Below the pieces are notes generated by a model, which was not told where the DNA came from, did not search any database, and saw only the letters and a list, made by a program, of their open reading frames with translations. Shown here one piece after another: positions 26,814-36,561 of a stretch of DNA of 63,350 nt. A program made the position numbers and the translations under genes. This DNA is from a virus, in IMG/VR virus record IMGVR_UViG_3300020159_004055, positions 1 to 63,350 of that record; one strand, 5' to 3'. The stretch's first letter is position 1; the number at the start of each line of letters is the position of its first letter.

Positions 26814-29800
26814 ATGGCTGCACCGAAACTATATGATTATAATTCATCCTTTGGCTTAACAAGGGTAAATCCAAAATTAACGGGAAATGTAAAGGTTACA
26901 CTTGACTCAGAAGGAGGGGTTTGGCTCAATTCTTTCAACGTCAATCCAACACTCAGCCAAGATAGGTATAAAAAATTTCAAGTCACTGGTGATCAAACAT
27001 TTGCCAATGACATTTACAATTTTTTTGATCGCGGAAGGGTTTCAAATGATCTCATTTTTCAGGTTGGCCAATTTACTGATGGAACTAATAAAGCGGTAGA
27101 GAATTTTCAATCACAGTATGACTTCTTTTATGGATCAGGTGCATCAACCCTTGTTGATAAAAATTATCCGGAAAATTTCAGTTATCTCCAACCTTTATGG
27201 CTTAGAAACGAGCTTCCCGAATTTTTCGTAATTTTCAAACTTCCAGAGCCATTAAGTTATCCTTACACAGAAAATGTTACAACAATCGAGGTTGGCAAAC
27301 AGTACAAGGTAATTCAAGCTCCTGATTCTGATTTTCCATTTACTATTTCTTATGGAACAGATAACTCCGGATCACCTGTTATTTACGGAGAGAATGAAAT
27401 TTTTACAGGCTTACAGCTTTTCAATAATTACAATGTTTTGACCGGATCCGGATCCGTTGCTGAAATGGATGAGCTGAAGTTTCAGCCTCAAGTAAGTGAT
27501 GTTGAATCTTTCTTCAACACAAAAGTTCTACCAAACGCAAGTGTTGTTGCTACATTCGATTTAAGGGAGGATACAAATATTGGTAAATACATTCGATCAA
27601 TAGTCAATAACACTGGATATAAGCAATCCCCAATAGATTTTTCTTTCCAATTGAATACTTATACATACTTCAATGGGGCTTCGGTCAAGGATGGTGTTTT
27701 TACAAGTAAAGGAGAACTTCTTTATGATTACCTTATCGGATCTGGTTCTTCCATACAGTCTGACTTTGAGAACTACGTAACCGGTGGTTTTGAAAGGAAT
27801 GGCGTAGTATGTTCCAATGTTCTAAATCTCGAATTTCTTTTTAATGATACTGACTCCGATTTATATTCTATCAATAGGTATTTTGGATTCTATGTTTCTA
27901 AGAATGATACTGGGGATTTCCTCCTAAATGGAAATTACTTCTACGAATTTAAGAACAATGATGAGAATTTAAATTTACCCAAACCATCTAGAAATAACGT
28001 TGGATTTTACAACAGTAACACATCCGCTTATCAATCTAGCACTGGAGGGGTTAGACTTTTTTACGAGGGAGCTTCAGGATGGATCCCGGGATCATACGAT
28101 ACCAATGTATTGAATCCACAGAAGCTTTTTTATATCACAGACAAGAAGGATCGGTTTTATTCACTTAAAAGATTTGAAAACTATAATTCATCAACAGATA
28201 CCTGGGAAAATAATACACCTCCATACTGCCAATATGGACCATTTGACGGGCAGACTTTTGGGATCACTGCCAATCCTCAATTACCCACGGGTTCTGTAGT
28301 TATTCCTAATCGTTCTGTTGATTTAAGTAATTTCACCGGTGTTGGTGATAAACTTGGTTCATTTCCAGGAATTCTCCCAAGAAGTAACGGTAAAGCAAAT
28401 ATTGGAATTGAGTTCCTTCAGCCTTTGGAACTTAATAACGAAATCGTTTTCAAAGTTTTCTGGCCAAACGGAACTTTGTCAGAAAGTGCCGGAAAATATG
28501 ACCTAATAAAATCCGGTGAATTTGGTGGCACCTTGGTAGGTTGGAGGGCAGGATCTTCCTATAATGTTGGTAACCAACATTTTTTCAACGCCATCGGCGG
28601 GGTTACTTCTGACATAGCAAAATCATTTTCCGAATGTGTTTATGCAGTAAGTGATGTTGTCTGGGATTCTGCAATTTCGCAATCTACTTCTATTATCAGA
28701 ACGAAAGCATCTGGCTCTAAATTAAACAACGAATTTAGAGTTGCTGTTTTCGACGATTATTCTACTTTTTCAAATAACTATGTCGGAATTTGGGATACAA
28801 ACTCTGGGTACACTTCTGGTCAGATTGCTGATTTTGCTGGCAATTTTTACGAGGCTCAAAATAATATTTCACAAGTAAGCCCAGGAAACGAAAACATTGA
28901 TCCTGCTAACGACATAATTAACTGGAATCTTTACTCAACATTTTCTAATAGTGGCTATATTAGAATCAATGGAACTGATGCTTCCCAATTACAAGGAACT
29001 GTAACATTTGAGGGTGGAACCGACTATCCTTTATCCAGGGTAGCTTTCAGTATTCAGGACCAGGAAAAAATCCAGGAGGGATATTGGATAGAAGTTCAAA
29101 CGGGTACTGGAATTACAGGGGGAGTTTCTAGAATTTCTTCAATTACCAGATATGTTGATAATCCAGCTTTTGACTCCAGCGGGGATGTTTCCGCTTTTGT
29201 TGGGTATCAGGAATTTCTTGTAGCAAATCTAGAGGATGAAAAAGCAATCATTAGTCTTGGATCTAATAATATGTTCAACGTTTATGAGATGCCTAAGGTT
29301 AATGCGGGGGTTTTCTCATTCTTTGACGTAAAGGAGTTTGATTTCGATTTCTGGGCTTCTAATTACGGAATAACACCAACCGCTGAATTCAATAGATATT
29401 TCCAAATTGTTCCCGAGCAAGCTGGACAAATCAAGAGCGGTGTTAAATATCTGGTAAGATCTGGACAGATCCTTATAAACAAAGGAACTCCATCCGAAAC
29501 AATTGTTCTGGCAGGTACGGCTTTTATTGGTGGGTCTGTTGATTATTTTGAGGATATTTCTGCAGCATCTACGGGAATAAATTCTGTTGTAGTGCCAGCA
29601 ATATTCACACAGATTCCATGGGTCAGTACATCAACGACTTACGATATTGCTCAAATTTTAGCAGAGCAGAATTTAGATACTTTTGATGGATTCTATGGAA
29701 TACAATCTATCAACGCATCCTCCAGCGTTTCACAGCAGAATACAAAAGAGTACATTTTCAATTACGGAAAACTTGACACCGAGTACGAATACCTCGAAGA

Positions 29801-32336
29801 AAATTATACGAGGCCTAGGGCTAACAGATCTAAGCTTGTTCCTTACATAAATAAATGGGGTTATTTTGGCGGAACTGATGCCAGAGGAAATTCCTACAGG
29901 CTAAACGTTTCTCCTGCATTCAGCCCCACTAATTTTTCTCCAAGTTTTGAAAAAGAAACTCCGGATCCTAGATACCTAACACACGAATGGTGGCTTTTAG
30001 AAGGGGTTCCTCAAGACTTTCCCATAAATTCAATTGAATCTCAAAATAACTATCTGCCATCAACGGTTAATTTGTCTAGGATAAGAAGCGCTGACCCGGA
30101 TGACTCGCTTTACTTCTCTTCTTTCTTTACCGTCGATCCAACCGATTATCCAGCACCGTACTCGATTGCAGCTAACACAACCAAAGAACTATTCACACCC
30201 TTTGTTTATAATACTTCGACAGGTTTTTATGATACTTTATTTAGAGGTGCCAAAATATCTTTAAAGAGAAGAAGCACTGTACAAAATCCTCAAAGCGATC
30301 TTGAAAAATATGTACCAAATTACAGAGGATTCGAGGATTATAAGTTTGCATCTATTTTAAGAGTGGTTCCCGAGGACAGTACTAGTATACAGTCTCCGGT
30401 TACTTATGAGATCATAGAAAACACCCAGCAAAAATGTCTCCTATTCGTATGTAGCGTGGTTCTAAAGGACTATCGTGCTCTTCCCTTAGGATATACTGGT
30501 GGCACGGGCGGAAGTCCAGTACTGGACTATTTATTGATGTATTCACTGAGTGATAAAAAGAAGGATGCTGGAATAGGAAACACTGGTGCAAGTGGAGGTT
30601 CTATACTATATGCTATCGATGACATAAAACTTTCTTCTGCCTTGGATTTGTCCATAACTTCACAAAGTTCTGTGACAAGTGTAACTAATCCTGGATACAT
30701 TTATTCAATAGCTAATCCAGATTATGATACGGACCTCAGAGAAGAAATAAGTTTGATCTATCCTGTGGGTGGAACTGCTTCAATTTCACCAACGGGTACT
30801 GGAAGTTTTTCTGTACCTAATATTTCATCAACTTATCCTTGGCCAACTGGAAGATCCCAAAATCTGGTGTCTTTCGGACCGGTTGGAACTAACTATACAT
30901 TCACAATACCTTTTGCATTCTCCTCTCCGGTTACGATTCCTGTTGGACCTAGAAGTGCATATGCGGGGAACCCAGTTTTTCAACTTGGTGGTGGTGAAAA
31001 GTATTTTGATTTCATCATGAGAAGAATTTCTCTATCTCAGGTTGCAAGCAGAATCAATAACGAAAGTCCTTACGTAACTTACTCTACTTATTCTTGGAAT
31101 GAAACCACGCAAACTACCGAGATCAGAAGCAATTATTTCCAGATAAGCTTTAGTCAACCAACAGCTTTATTCCGACCGAACGGTACTTTCCCAGTCGAAG
31201 ATTATTCCGGTCCTCAAACACTTGGACAGAATCAACCAACTGGTTTTGAAATAGGAGTATCTCAAAATTATAGATCAGACATTCTAAGATATGCTGGACC
31301 TTATGAACCTCTTTTCAGAAAAATTATGTTGTTCAAAAATGACAAAACTGATGCTCTGAATGGATATTCTTCTATTGATTTAAGTTATCGAAACTGCACC
31401 TTCGCTCCAGAGAAAAACAACTTTGGAGTACTTAGGAATTTGAATTACAGCAAAGTTTCACTGGGAAGGAATATCTTGGAAAAATCTGCAAATCTTCCTC
31501 TCGGGCCGGTCTATCCATTAATTGGGGAGAGCCCTATAGATAAGAAAGATTTCTCGATCTTCCTCTCCTCGTGGGATCCTGGGTATTACAACCTTTATAC
31601 ATCTTCAACACAAAACGATGCAGTAGCAGGAACTCGCAGCATGGCGGAAAGAAAGAGCTTCTTCGGATCTAAAATGATGCAAACCCCTTACACCATCAAT
31701 GCATATACTTTCATCACTCTTCAACTTTCAAGAATAACTGGACAAACTGATGTTCAGAAGATAAATCAAGAAGCGGGAGCTGCATTATCTGCAATTCAGA
31801 ATATAAACAAGCAAACCTCAGGTACGGGAATTGGTCAATTAGGTACTGTTTTCACCAGTGTGGATCTCCCTGTTTTCGATGAGGGGATATACCCAGACGT
31901 TGAAGTCTTTTGGCAAAAGATTGAAAAAACAAACACTCTTATAGGAACTATACGTTTGGATCGTATTCTTAGAAGATTTTTGCTCAACGCAGGAATAAGC
32001 AAGGTGTTTGTCGAAAACATGATCAGCGAGTACGGTGTTGGAGATCCCGATAATATTAATGATGACGTTAAAGCTTACATTGACCAGAACATCGTTCCCA
32101 TATTTGAGGGAATAGCTTTTGAGCTCTATGTCAAAAAGACAGGTACAGCACTTTCAGCAAATGAATTGTTAGTAAGAGGTGACTTGATTAACCCGGACAG
32201 AATTAGATATTCTTATTATTTGGAACCTAATTTCAAGCTTACTCGAAGAACTGCACTGTCATACACATTTGAGCTACCACTTGAATCTGGTAAAAATTAT
32301 TCTACAACTTTCTCGTTTCGTATTCAGAAAATATAA
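26814..32336 (+). CDS. Giant tail/fibre protein (1840 residues)
   Basis: This is the longest gene of the window. The product is rich in Asn, Ser, Tyr and Phe and appears to be almost entirely beta structure, with many short aromatic-containing strands and no recognised catalytic motif. The last 170 residues contain an alpha-helical segment (about 1700-1790, with LDRILRRFLLNAGISKVFVENMI) and end with a beta domain. It lies in the tail-fibre operon and may form the proximal part of a side fibre or an outer baseplate ring. Family unknown to me; role inferred from size, composition and neighbours. Confidence 0.5.
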   Translation: MAAPKLYDYNSSFGLTRVNPKLTGNVKVTLDSEGGVWLNSFNVNPTLSQDRYKKFQVTGDQTFANDIYNFFDRGRVSNDLIFQVGQFTDGTNKAVENFQSQYDFFYGSGASTLVDKNYPENFSYLQPLWLRNELPEFFVIFKLPEPLSYPYTENVTTIEVGKQYKVIQAPDSDFPFTISYGTDNSGSPVIYGENEIFTGLQLFNNYNVLTGSGSVAEMDELKFQPQVSDVESFFNTKVLPNASVVATFDLREDTNIGKYIRSIVNNTGYKQSPIDFSFQLNTYTYFNGASVKDGVFTSKGELLYDYLIGSGSSIQSDFENYVTGGFERNGVVCSNVLNLEFLFNDTDSDLYSINRYFGFYVSKNDTGDFLLNGNYFYEFKNNDENLNLPKPSRNNVGFYNSNTSAYQSSTGGVRLFYEGASGWIPGSYDTNVLNPQKLFYITDKKDRFYSLKRFENYNSSTDTWENNTPPYCQYGPFDGQTFGITANPQLPTGSVVIPNRSVDLSNFTGVGDKLGSFPGILPRSNGKANIGIEFLQPLELNNEIVFKVFWPNGTLSESAGKYDLIKSGEFGGTLVGWRAGSSYNVGNQHFFNAIGGVTSDIAKSFSECVYAVSDVVWDSAISQSTSIIRTKASGSKLNNEFRVAVFDDYSTFSNNYVGIWDTNSGYTSGQIADFAGNFYEAQNNISQVSPGNENIDPANDIINWNLYSTFSNSGYIRINGTDASQLQGTVTFEGGTDYPLSRVAFSIQDQEKIQEGYWIEVQTGTGITGGVSRISSITRYVDNPAFDSSGDVSAFVGYQEFLVANLEDEKAIISLGSNNMFNVYEMPKVNAGVFSFFDVKEFDFDFWASNYGITPTAEFNRYFQIVPEQAGQIKSGVKYLVRSGQILINKGTPSETIVLAGTAFIGGSVDYFEDISAASTGINSVVVPAIFTQIPWVSTSTTYDIAQILAEQNLDTFDGFYGIQSINASSSVSQQNTKEYIFNYGKLDTEYEYLEENYTRPRANRSKLVPYINKWGYFGGTDARGNSYRLNVSPAFSPTNFSPSFEKETPDPRYLTHEWWLLEGVPQDFPINSIESQNNYLPSTVNLSRIRSADPDDSLYFSSFFTVDPTDYPAPYSIAANTTKELFTPFVYNTSTGFYDTLFRGAKISLKRRSTVQNPQSDLEKYVPNYRGFEDYKFASILRVVPEDSTSIQSPVTYEIIENTQQKCLLFVCSVVLKDYRALPLGYTGGTGGSPVLDYLLMYSLSDKKKDAGIGNTGASGGSILYAIDDIKLSSALDLSITSQSSVTSVTNPGYIYSIANPDYDTDLREEISLIYPVGGTASISPTGTGSFSVPNISSTYPWPTGRSQNLVSFGPVGTNYTFTIPFAFSSPVTIPVGPRSAYAGNPVFQLGGGEKYFDFIMRRISLSQVASRINNESPYVTYSTYSWNETTQTTEIRSNYFQISFSQPTALFRPNGTFPVEDYSGPQTLGQNQPTGFEIGVSQNYRSDILRYAGPYEPLFRKIMLFKNDKTDALNGYSSIDLSYRNCTFAPEKNNFGVLRNLNYSKVSLGRNILEKSANLPLGPVYPLIGESPIDKKDFSIFLSSWDPGYYNLYTSSTQNDAVAGTRSMAERKSFFGSKMMQTPYTINAYTFITLQLSRITGQTDVQKINQEAGAALSAIQNINKQTSGTGIGQLGTVFTSVDLPVFDEGIYPDVEVFWQKIEKTNTLIGTIRLDRILRRFLLNAGISKVFVENMISEYGVGDPDNINDDVKAYIDQNIVPIFEGIAFELYVKKTGTALSANELLVRGDLINPDRIRYSYYLEPNFKLTRRTALSYTFELPLESGKNYSTTFSFRIQKI

Positions 32337-32352
32337 GGTCATTGGCTAGGTT

Positions 32353-32362
32353 GAATATATAA
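32353..32362 (+). promoter_or_regulatory. Putative late promoter motif GAATATATAA
   Basis: A one-base variant of the GATATATAA motif, 19 bases before the start of the first collagen-like fibre gene. Confidence 0.45.
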
Positions 32363-32381
32363 ACAAAGTCAATGAAATAAA

Positions 32382-33884
32382 ATGCCGACCCTGAATATTC
32401 AAAGTTTAAACCTTGGTGACACGCAAGAGTCAATTATAGAGAAGGTTAACACCAATTTTGACGCCATCGTTGCAAATGGCGGAGGACCGCAAGGTCCAAA
32501 AGGAGATCAAGGCCTGCAAGGGGCTATTGGTCAAGCGGGACCTAAGGGTGATCCTGGAGAGGAGGGAACTAGAGGTACAAGATGGTTTGTTCAAAGCGTA
32601 GAACCTACTGGTGGAATTAATAACCCTATTCTTGTTGGAGATTACTGGGTTCAAACATTGGCGAACAATTCTATTTATGAATATACATCAGCAGGATGGA
32701 TAGACACGGGGTATAATTTAAAAGCAACGGAAGTTTTTGAATTAGTTACTGGTATTTCAGGTCCGACTGGTAATAAAAATGCAATCGTAATTAGCTCGCC
32801 TTCTCCCGAGTTAAATACTTTGGTTCTTAGTGATTCTGTTGCTGCTACATCAACTGTTAACCCAACTTATTCTAAACTTTTAATTTCTACTAATGGGACG
32901 AATGATTATCCCATCTTAGAATTTTCTAAAACTAACGCATCTGGTTTAGGAACACCAGCAGATTACAATAGACACCCACAATTTAGATGGCTTAGCCCTT
33001 CTGGGAGTAATTATGACCTCCTGTTTTCAGTTCCACAGGATTCATTAGAAGTTAGAAGTGGAGGTTCATTAACACTGCAATCGACTGCATCAACAATGAA
33101 CATATCTGGTAATCTTGGTGTAAATATTACGTCGGGATCTCAAATGAATCTGACTTCAGTTGGTGCTATGTCATTTTCGTCGGGATCCTCGGTAATGACT
33201 TTCACATCACAGAAGTTCAATCTGAGTTCTACTTTATTTTCACTTACCGTACCAATAAATATTACAAGTACCTCCCCAGCAGTTCTTATGAACTTCATTA
33301 ACAATGGGACAGGAGATACTTTGCTAATTTCATCATCAAGTTCTTCAACTTCATATTTCTTGTTCAGAACTATTTCTTCCGGAACGGAAAGGTTCTCTGT
33401 CAGAAACGATGGTAAAGTAACATTTAATAGGAGTGCAAATTATACAGCCGGACAAACATCCAGCAGCGCTTCCTACACCACAACTATTTCTTCAGTAACC
33501 TACAGTAGCTGGTTTTATGGACCAAACTCAGGTACTTCTGGAGGTGTGAATGTCTATTCTTTTGGCGAGGGTAATATCTCTTATGCAAATTGGACAACTT
33601 CAAATAGCAGGATTATTGGGATTCCAATGATTCCGAATGTATCTAGTTGGGGAGATTATTTAGCAAACTACGAGTCTATAACTCTACGATATTTTGCTGT
33701 AAATGGTAAACCTTTCAATGGTATTGTGTGGATGACGGGGGCTCCGCCAAGTTCCATAACACCATATGATATTTTCGCAAGCTCAGCTAGTATGGTAGAG
33801 GTAACAATTTTAAGATTGACGTCTACATCATCTTATAAAATTTACTGGCGTACTTGTTCAGGTGAATGTGGAACCTTAGTTTAA
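32382..33884 (+). CDS. Collagen-like short tail fibre protein A
   Basis: The 500-residue product starts with an attachment motif (NLGDTQESIIEKVNTNFDAI, about residues 10-29) followed by a collagen-like Gly-X-Y tract at about 34-66 (GPQGPKGDQG and GPKGDPGEEG). Next comes a W/Y-containing module (GDYWVQTLANNSIYEY) seen in many Bacteroidota phage fibres, a Ser/Thr-rich beta shaft (about 220-320), and a compact C-terminal head. The head is probably the receptor-binding part. It is a paralogue of the next gene, with the same domain order. Confidence 0.7.
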   Translation: MPTLNIQSLNLGDTQESIIEKVNTNFDAIVANGGGPQGPKGDQGLQGAIGQAGPKGDPGEEGTRGTRWFVQSVEPTGGINNPILVGDYWVQTLANNSIYEYTSAGWIDTGYNLKATEVFELVTGISGPTGNKNAIVISSPSPELNTLVLSDSVAATSTVNPTYSKLLISTNGTNDYPILEFSKTNASGLGTPADYNRHPQFRWLSPSGSNYDLLFSVPQDSLEVRSGGSLTLQSTASTMNISGNLGVNITSGSQMNLTSVGAMSFSSGSSVMTFTSQKFNLSSTLFSLTVPINITSTSPAVLMNFINNGTGDTLLISSSSSSTSYFLFRTISSGTERFSVRNDGKVTFNRSANYTAGQTSSSASYTTTISSVTYSSWFYGPNSGTSGGVNVYSFGEGNISYANWTTSNSRIIGIPMIPNVSSWGDYLANYESITLRYFAVNGKPFNGIVWMTGAPPSSITPYDIFASSASMVEVTILRLTSTSSYKIYWRTCSGECGTLV

Positions 33885-33891
33885 TTATATT

Positions 33892-35466
33892 ATGGCGGAT
33901 TTCAACACAAAATATATTTTACCGGGTGACAACAAGGACATTATTCTTGATAAAATAAATTACAATTTTTATCAGGTTTTCTTTAATGGTGTCGGTGAAG
34001 AGGGTCCTGTAGGAGATGTCGGTGCGACAGGTCTTAGAGGTCAAGCTGGAAGGGACGGAAATCACGGTGCTACCGGGGAAAGAGCAGCGAATTGGTATTT
34101 TTCTTCCACAGAGCCAACTGCAGCAGAGTCCCAGCAAAATGATATTTGGATAAACACTGGGTCCACCGGTGGTCAACAGGTTTACATTTATTCGTCAGGA
34201 TCCTGGGTTTATACTGGTGAAACTTTACTTTCATCTGGCCAGTTCGCAACATTGATTGGCGCATCAGGACCGGGTGGTTCGACAGACAACAATGCCATTT
34301 ATATTAATGGCAATTCTATAAACAAATCACTAGTTCTCTCAGATGCTATAGGAACCACCGGTGATATAAATCCAAATCTTGCCAAGCTTCTAATTTCTAC
34401 CAACACGTCCAGTACTTCGGACTTTCCGTTACTTGGATTTGCTAAAACTTTCCTGACACAAACCCCAAATGGGATACCATCTTTAAAATGGAAAGAAGTT
34501 GGAGGAAACTACAAAACAGATTGGATCTTACCTGGTAATAGTATTATCCAAAGTGGCCTGACGGGAAGTTATTCTGCAACCGGGGGAACAGCAAATATTT
34601 CATCTGCAGGTATTACTAATATTACCTCTCAGTCCACCATGACTCTAACTGGGGCAACTGGTGTATCTGGAGCTTTTGCGTTTACTACAAACGGAATCTT
34701 AAATTTTACATCATCCAACGTAAATTTAAGTACCTCTGTTGCCTCCGTCGTTTTAGGAATAGGTGGAACAGCTTTTGTTTCTGCAGTTTCCACTCCTAGC
34801 ACTCCTCTTGTTTACTTGCAAGGTCCAGGAGGAGGAATGATTGTACAATCCACAGCAGATACTAGTAACCAGCTTTTGCAAGTTTTGGATGTAAATGACA
34901 AAGTTCTAATGTCTTCTGGAAGACAAAATAAATTTGTTTTTGGTGGGAGTGGTGCAACTGGTTTTAAGGAAACAAAAAGAATATCAACGACTTCTCCCGT
35001 AACTTTTCCCACATTTACCAGAGGAGCATTTACTAATAATTATTTAGATTGTGGATCTCCAACAAATGATCTTTGTCTAGTTACACCATCTTATTCTGGA
35101 TCTTCTTCAGCAGATGGTAGATCTAATAGGGTATATTTGTCGGTTGGATCGAATTATTCTTGGGCAACCGATCTAGTTTCTATTGGTCAATCAAGGGCAT
35201 TCGATTTTTATTTGAATAGCTCAACCTATTCATTCGGTGGAATAAGAGCTGTCACTGCTCAATCTGGAGGGATAAATTCAGCTCAGATAAATGATCTCGG
35301 ATCTGGGGCAACTGGATGTCAACACATTAGATTGACATTTTTTGATAGCAGTGTTGCTGCTTTCCACTATCAAGCTTTTTCTAATACAAATTATTCTTGT
35401 GGGTGGATAACCTACACAGTAGCTGAACTAGCACCAGGTGCTGGTGGTTCTAAGTCATTCTTTTAA
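33892..35466 (+). CDS. Collagen-like short tail fibre protein B (paralogue)
   Basis: The 524-residue product repeats the architecture of the preceding gene: the motif ILPGDNKDIILDKINYNFY at about residues 9-27, a Gly-X-Y tract at about 34-64 (GPVGDVGATGLRGQAGRDG), the module NDIWINTGSTGGQQVYIYSSG, a Ser/Thr shaft, and a different C-terminal head. The two genes lie 7 bases apart and look like a tandem duplication whose heads have diverged, which would give two receptor specificities. The head shows a few Cys residues near its end. Confidence 0.7.
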   Translation: MADFNTKYILPGDNKDIILDKINYNFYQVFFNGVGEEGPVGDVGATGLRGQAGRDGNHGATGERAANWYFSSTEPTAAESQQNDIWINTGSTGGQQVYIYSSGSWVYTGETLLSSGQFATLIGASGPGGSTDNNAIYINGNSINKSLVLSDAIGTTGDINPNLAKLLISTNTSSTSDFPLLGFAKTFLTQTPNGIPSLKWKEVGGNYKTDWILPGNSIIQSGLTGSYSATGGTANISSAGITNITSQSTMTLTGATGVSGAFAFTTNGILNFTSSNVNLSTSVASVVLGIGGTAFVSAVSTPSTPLVYLQGPGGGMIVQSTADTSNQLLQVLDVNDKVLMSSGRQNKFVFGGSGATGFKETKRISTTSPVTFPTFTRGAFTNNYLDCGSPTNDLCLVTPSYSGSSSADGRSNRVYLSVGSNYSWATDLVSIGQSRAFDFYLNSSTYSFGGIRAVTAQSGGINSAQINDLGSGATGCQHIRLTFFDSSVAAFHYQAFSNTNYSCGWITYTVAELAPGAGGSKSFF

Positions 35467-35495
35467 TTATTGTAACTTTTAAAATTTAGATAAAT

Positions 35496-35741
35496 ATGTT
35501 CGAAATGAATCTAACAGGAGAAGAAAAAAAGATAGCTAACTTGATAAAATCAAGATTTGGTGAGGTAAGATCCGATATAAGCTCAATTGAGAAGGAGATG
35601 GAAATCTTAACTCATAAAGCCGGGACTTTGGTTAGAGAGTTGGAAAATCTTAGGGAGGAAGAGAAAAAATTCATTGAAAACCTAGAGAATAAATACGGGA
35701 AAGGAATACTTGATCCCTTCCGTCTGGTATACACAAAATAG
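35496..35741 (+). CDS. Small coiled-coil protein
   Basis: The 81-residue product is almost all charged alpha helix with heptad spacing (residues about 8-68, EVRSDISSIEKEMEILTHKAG then LVRELENLREEEKKF). No family is recognised. It lies between the fibre genes and a membrane-anchored coiled-coil protein, 10 bases from the latter, so it could be a fibre chaperone or a partner in lysis. Either is a guess. Confidence 0.6.
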   Translation: MFEMNLTGEEKKIANLIKSRFGEVRSDISSIEKEMEILTHKAGTLVRELENLREEEKKFIENLENKYGKGILDPFRLVYTK

Positions 35742-35751
35742 AAAAACAAAA

Positions 35752-36549
35752 ATGACCAAATTATTAAATCTTAGGAATCTTTCTTTAGTTGCGATAGTCA
35801 TACTCGCTCTTTTGCTTTTAAGACAGTGTGGAGTGGCTAATGATGCTAAAAAAGAGGCTGAAAGAAGTCTGCACAATCTTCTTGCTGAACAAGATTCGGT
35901 TAGAACGATTAAATCGAAGCTTGGGAATGTTCTGGTTGAAAAGTCTGCATTCCAGCTAAAGTATTCGGAACTAACTAAAGAACAAGAACAACTCATAGCA
36001 CAACTTGAGCTCGAAAAAAACAAAAGGCCTGGAGTGATAATTGAAACACAGGTGGTTTACAAGGATACTTCCATTGTAGTACCTGTCCAAAATAGAATAA
36101 AGGATGGTGTTAACACTCTTTCTTTTCTCTATAACCCAACCCTTCCTGGAGCTAACAAACTCAACATTTCTGGGAATCTACCTTACAATGTTAAAACGGA
36201 TACTTTGGCTGATGGGTCTTTTTCTGCCTCTGTTATTCCTGGGAACGTCCAGCTTTCTATCGAGCAAAGAATAGACTTAGTAACTGGTCTATACAGGGAT
36301 CCAAAAACAAACAGACTTTATGTCAGGGCTTCCACTTCATTCCCAGGAATAACATTTAATGATATCCAAGCACTGGATATGGTTGATGATCCGGGTACAA
36401 GAAAGGCCATGAAGGGAGCTAGAAAAACTTGGTCATTTGGAGTCAATGCTGGATATGGCTTAGTGTTTACACCTAATGGATATAGCACAGGTCCGAGCAT
36501 CGGATTTGGACTCAATTATTCACCAAAATTCCTGCAGTTTGGCAAATAA
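35752..36549 (+). CDS. Membrane-anchored coiled-coil protein, possible spanin-like
   Basis: From the ATG at 35752 the product is 265 residues. Residues about 9-25 form one transmembrane helix (LVAIVILALLLLRQC) after a short basic N-terminus, so it should sit with the C-terminus in the periplasm. A long coiled coil follows (about 30-95), then a beta-rich C-terminal domain. A single N-terminal anchor plus periplasmic coiled coil fits an inner-membrane spanin or a tail-sensing membrane protein; similar proteins occur in Bacteroidota phages. An upstream in-frame ATG at 35710 would overlap the previous gene by 32 bases and place charged residues before the helix, so 35752 is preferred. Confidence 0.6.
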   Translation: MTKLLNLRNLSLVAIVILALLLLRQCGVANDAKKEAERSLHNLLAEQDSVRTIKSKLGNVLVEKSAFQLKYSELTKEQEQLIAQLELEKNKRPGVIIETQVVYKDTSIVVPVQNRIKDGVNTLSFLYNPTLPGANKLNISGNLPYNVKTDTLADGSFSASVIPGNVQLSIEQRIDLVTGLYRDPKTNRLYVRASTSFPGITFNDIQALDMVDDPGTRKAMKGARKTWSFGVNAGYGLVFTPNGYSTGPSIGFGLNYSPKFLQFGK

Positions 36550-36561
36550 ACTATAAAAAAC

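Noticed and set aside
33900-35460. Repeated ACTGG/GGAACTGG-type sequences in tail genes as a CRISPR or repeat array
   Set aside because: They are irregular, in frame, and encode Gly/Thr/Ser-rich strands.
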